Of a stretch of DNA of 64,000 bases, positions 63,749 to 64,000 are shown in pieces; the first letter of the stretch is position 1; every line of letters starts with the position of its first letter. The translations under genes were made by a program, and so were the position numbers. The stretch spans positions 17,320 through 81,319 of the forward strand of contig CAZUDB010000008.1 in the NCBI GenBank assembly GCA_964619055.1. Reading direction: 5' to 3'. Under the pieces are notes generated by a model. The model did no database searches. It saw nothing but the letters and a program-made list of their open reading frames with translations, and had not been told where the DNA came from. The DNA is from CAYVUM01 sp964619055. Its GTDB lineage: Bacteria > Pseudomonadota > Alphaproteobacteria > Rhodospirillales > Defluviicoccaceae.

Positions 63749-64000
63749 GTGCAGGACCGGGCAAGGCACGGCGGTTGGGTTTACGTCATGACCAACCGGT
63801 CCAACGGCACGCTCTACGTCGGCGTGACATCCGATCCGGCGCGCCGGGCTTGGGAGCATCGCTCCGGCAGCATCGAAGGCTTCACGAAGCGCTACGACCT
63901 CAAACGGCTGGTCTGGGCCGAGCGCCATGACGACCGGGGGAGTGGCGGCGAGGTTGAACGGAACGAGGGAGCCCCGCAGCCAAAAATTTCGAAGCGGCGC
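63749..64000 (+). CDS. GIY-YIG nuclease superfamily protein, partial
   Basis: The frame opens at GTG 63749 and runs off the right edge (84 codons). It matches the YhbQ-type single-domain family: WVYVMTNRSNGTLYVGVTSDPARRAWEHRSG, then GFTKRYDLKRLVWAERHDD. After this the usual REK-x-IK-x-WRR-x-WK end is replaced by GSGGEVERNEGAPQPKISKRR, which does not fit the family in any frame, so the 3' part may be rearranged or damaged. Family members are possible DNA-repair endonucleases without proven function. Confidence 0.75.
   Translation, partial: MQDRARHGGWVYVMTNRSNGTLYVGVTSDPARRAWEHRSGSIEGFTKRYDLKRLVWAERHDDRGSGGEVERNEGAPQPKISKRR

Overview
The window is a high-GC alphaproteobacterial chromosome segment, most consistent with the Rhodospirillales or a nearby order. 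The evidence is the conserved block mnmE-mnmG-rsmG-parA-parB facing holA-lptE-leuS-DUF3576, the sdhAF4/htpX/rsmB neighbourhood, frequent GTGA/ATGA start-stop overlaps and GTG starts. It is draft sequence: a run of 100 Ns sits inside an insertion sequence near 59.5 kb, with the same 55 bases on both sides. I see no rRNA, tRNA or CRISPR array.

Region by region. 0-10.3 kb: the end of a biotin-dependent carboxyltransferase / sodium-pump decarboxylase operon, an MFS exporter, two exported small proteins, a DUF1269 membrane protein, an alkyltransferase-quinone oxidoreductase pair, a DUF255 thioredoxin-like protein, and a DUF6489-ferredoxin pair. 10.3-22 kb: the tRNA-modification and chromosome-partition block. 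A single textbook parS site lies between mnmG and rsmG inside a perfect 34-bp palindrome. An acetolactate decarboxylase gene sits between parB and holA. 22-30 kb: an operon of two TPR-fused carbohydrate enzymes (glycosyltransferase-like and sulfotransferase), a ThiE-like protein, a YggS-type PLP protein, sdhAF4, htpX and rsmB. 30-39.3 kb: a polysaccharide locus between a heparinase-family gene and purH. Its core is a GT4 initiating transferase, an SDR reductase/epimerase and a WbpM-type 4,6-dehydratase, which together suggest UDP-QuiNAc-type O-unit initiation. A convergent, AT-rich flippase-like/O-antigen-ligase fusion gene is broken by one in-frame stop. 39.5-51 kb: purH, then mostly secreted or surface-related genes: a Cache protein, a BNR-4 protein, a cupin, an HdeD-type membrane protein, a DUF1194 protein with a PEP-CTERM-like tail behind a near-perfect sigma-54 promoter with upstream palindromes, a Hint-domain protein with a long structured leader, and a large TPR-glycosyltransferase. 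50.9-57.3 kb: zinc homeostasis (zur-znuC-znuB diverging from znuA around a candidate Zur operator), DUF1007, a cytosolic cobalamin-binding-like protein, an uncharacterised partner and a GYD protein. 57.6-61.4 kb: an accessory patch with an NTF2-like gene, an IS1182-type element, an IS3 orfA remnant and a low-GC sulfotransferase. 61.5-64 kb: a hybrid malic enzyme and the start of a GIY-YIG protein.

The common theme outside the housekeeping block is the cell surface. Two sulfotransferases, two TPR-fused glycosyltransferases, an O-antigen module, a PEP-CTERM protein and a Hint protein point to a sulfated or otherwise modified exopolysaccharide/matrix programme. Part of it is probably under sigma-54 control. 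The most interesting unexplained items are the sigma-54/palindrome promoter architecture, the broken flippase-ligase fusion, and the 34-bp parS palindrome with alternative hairpins.
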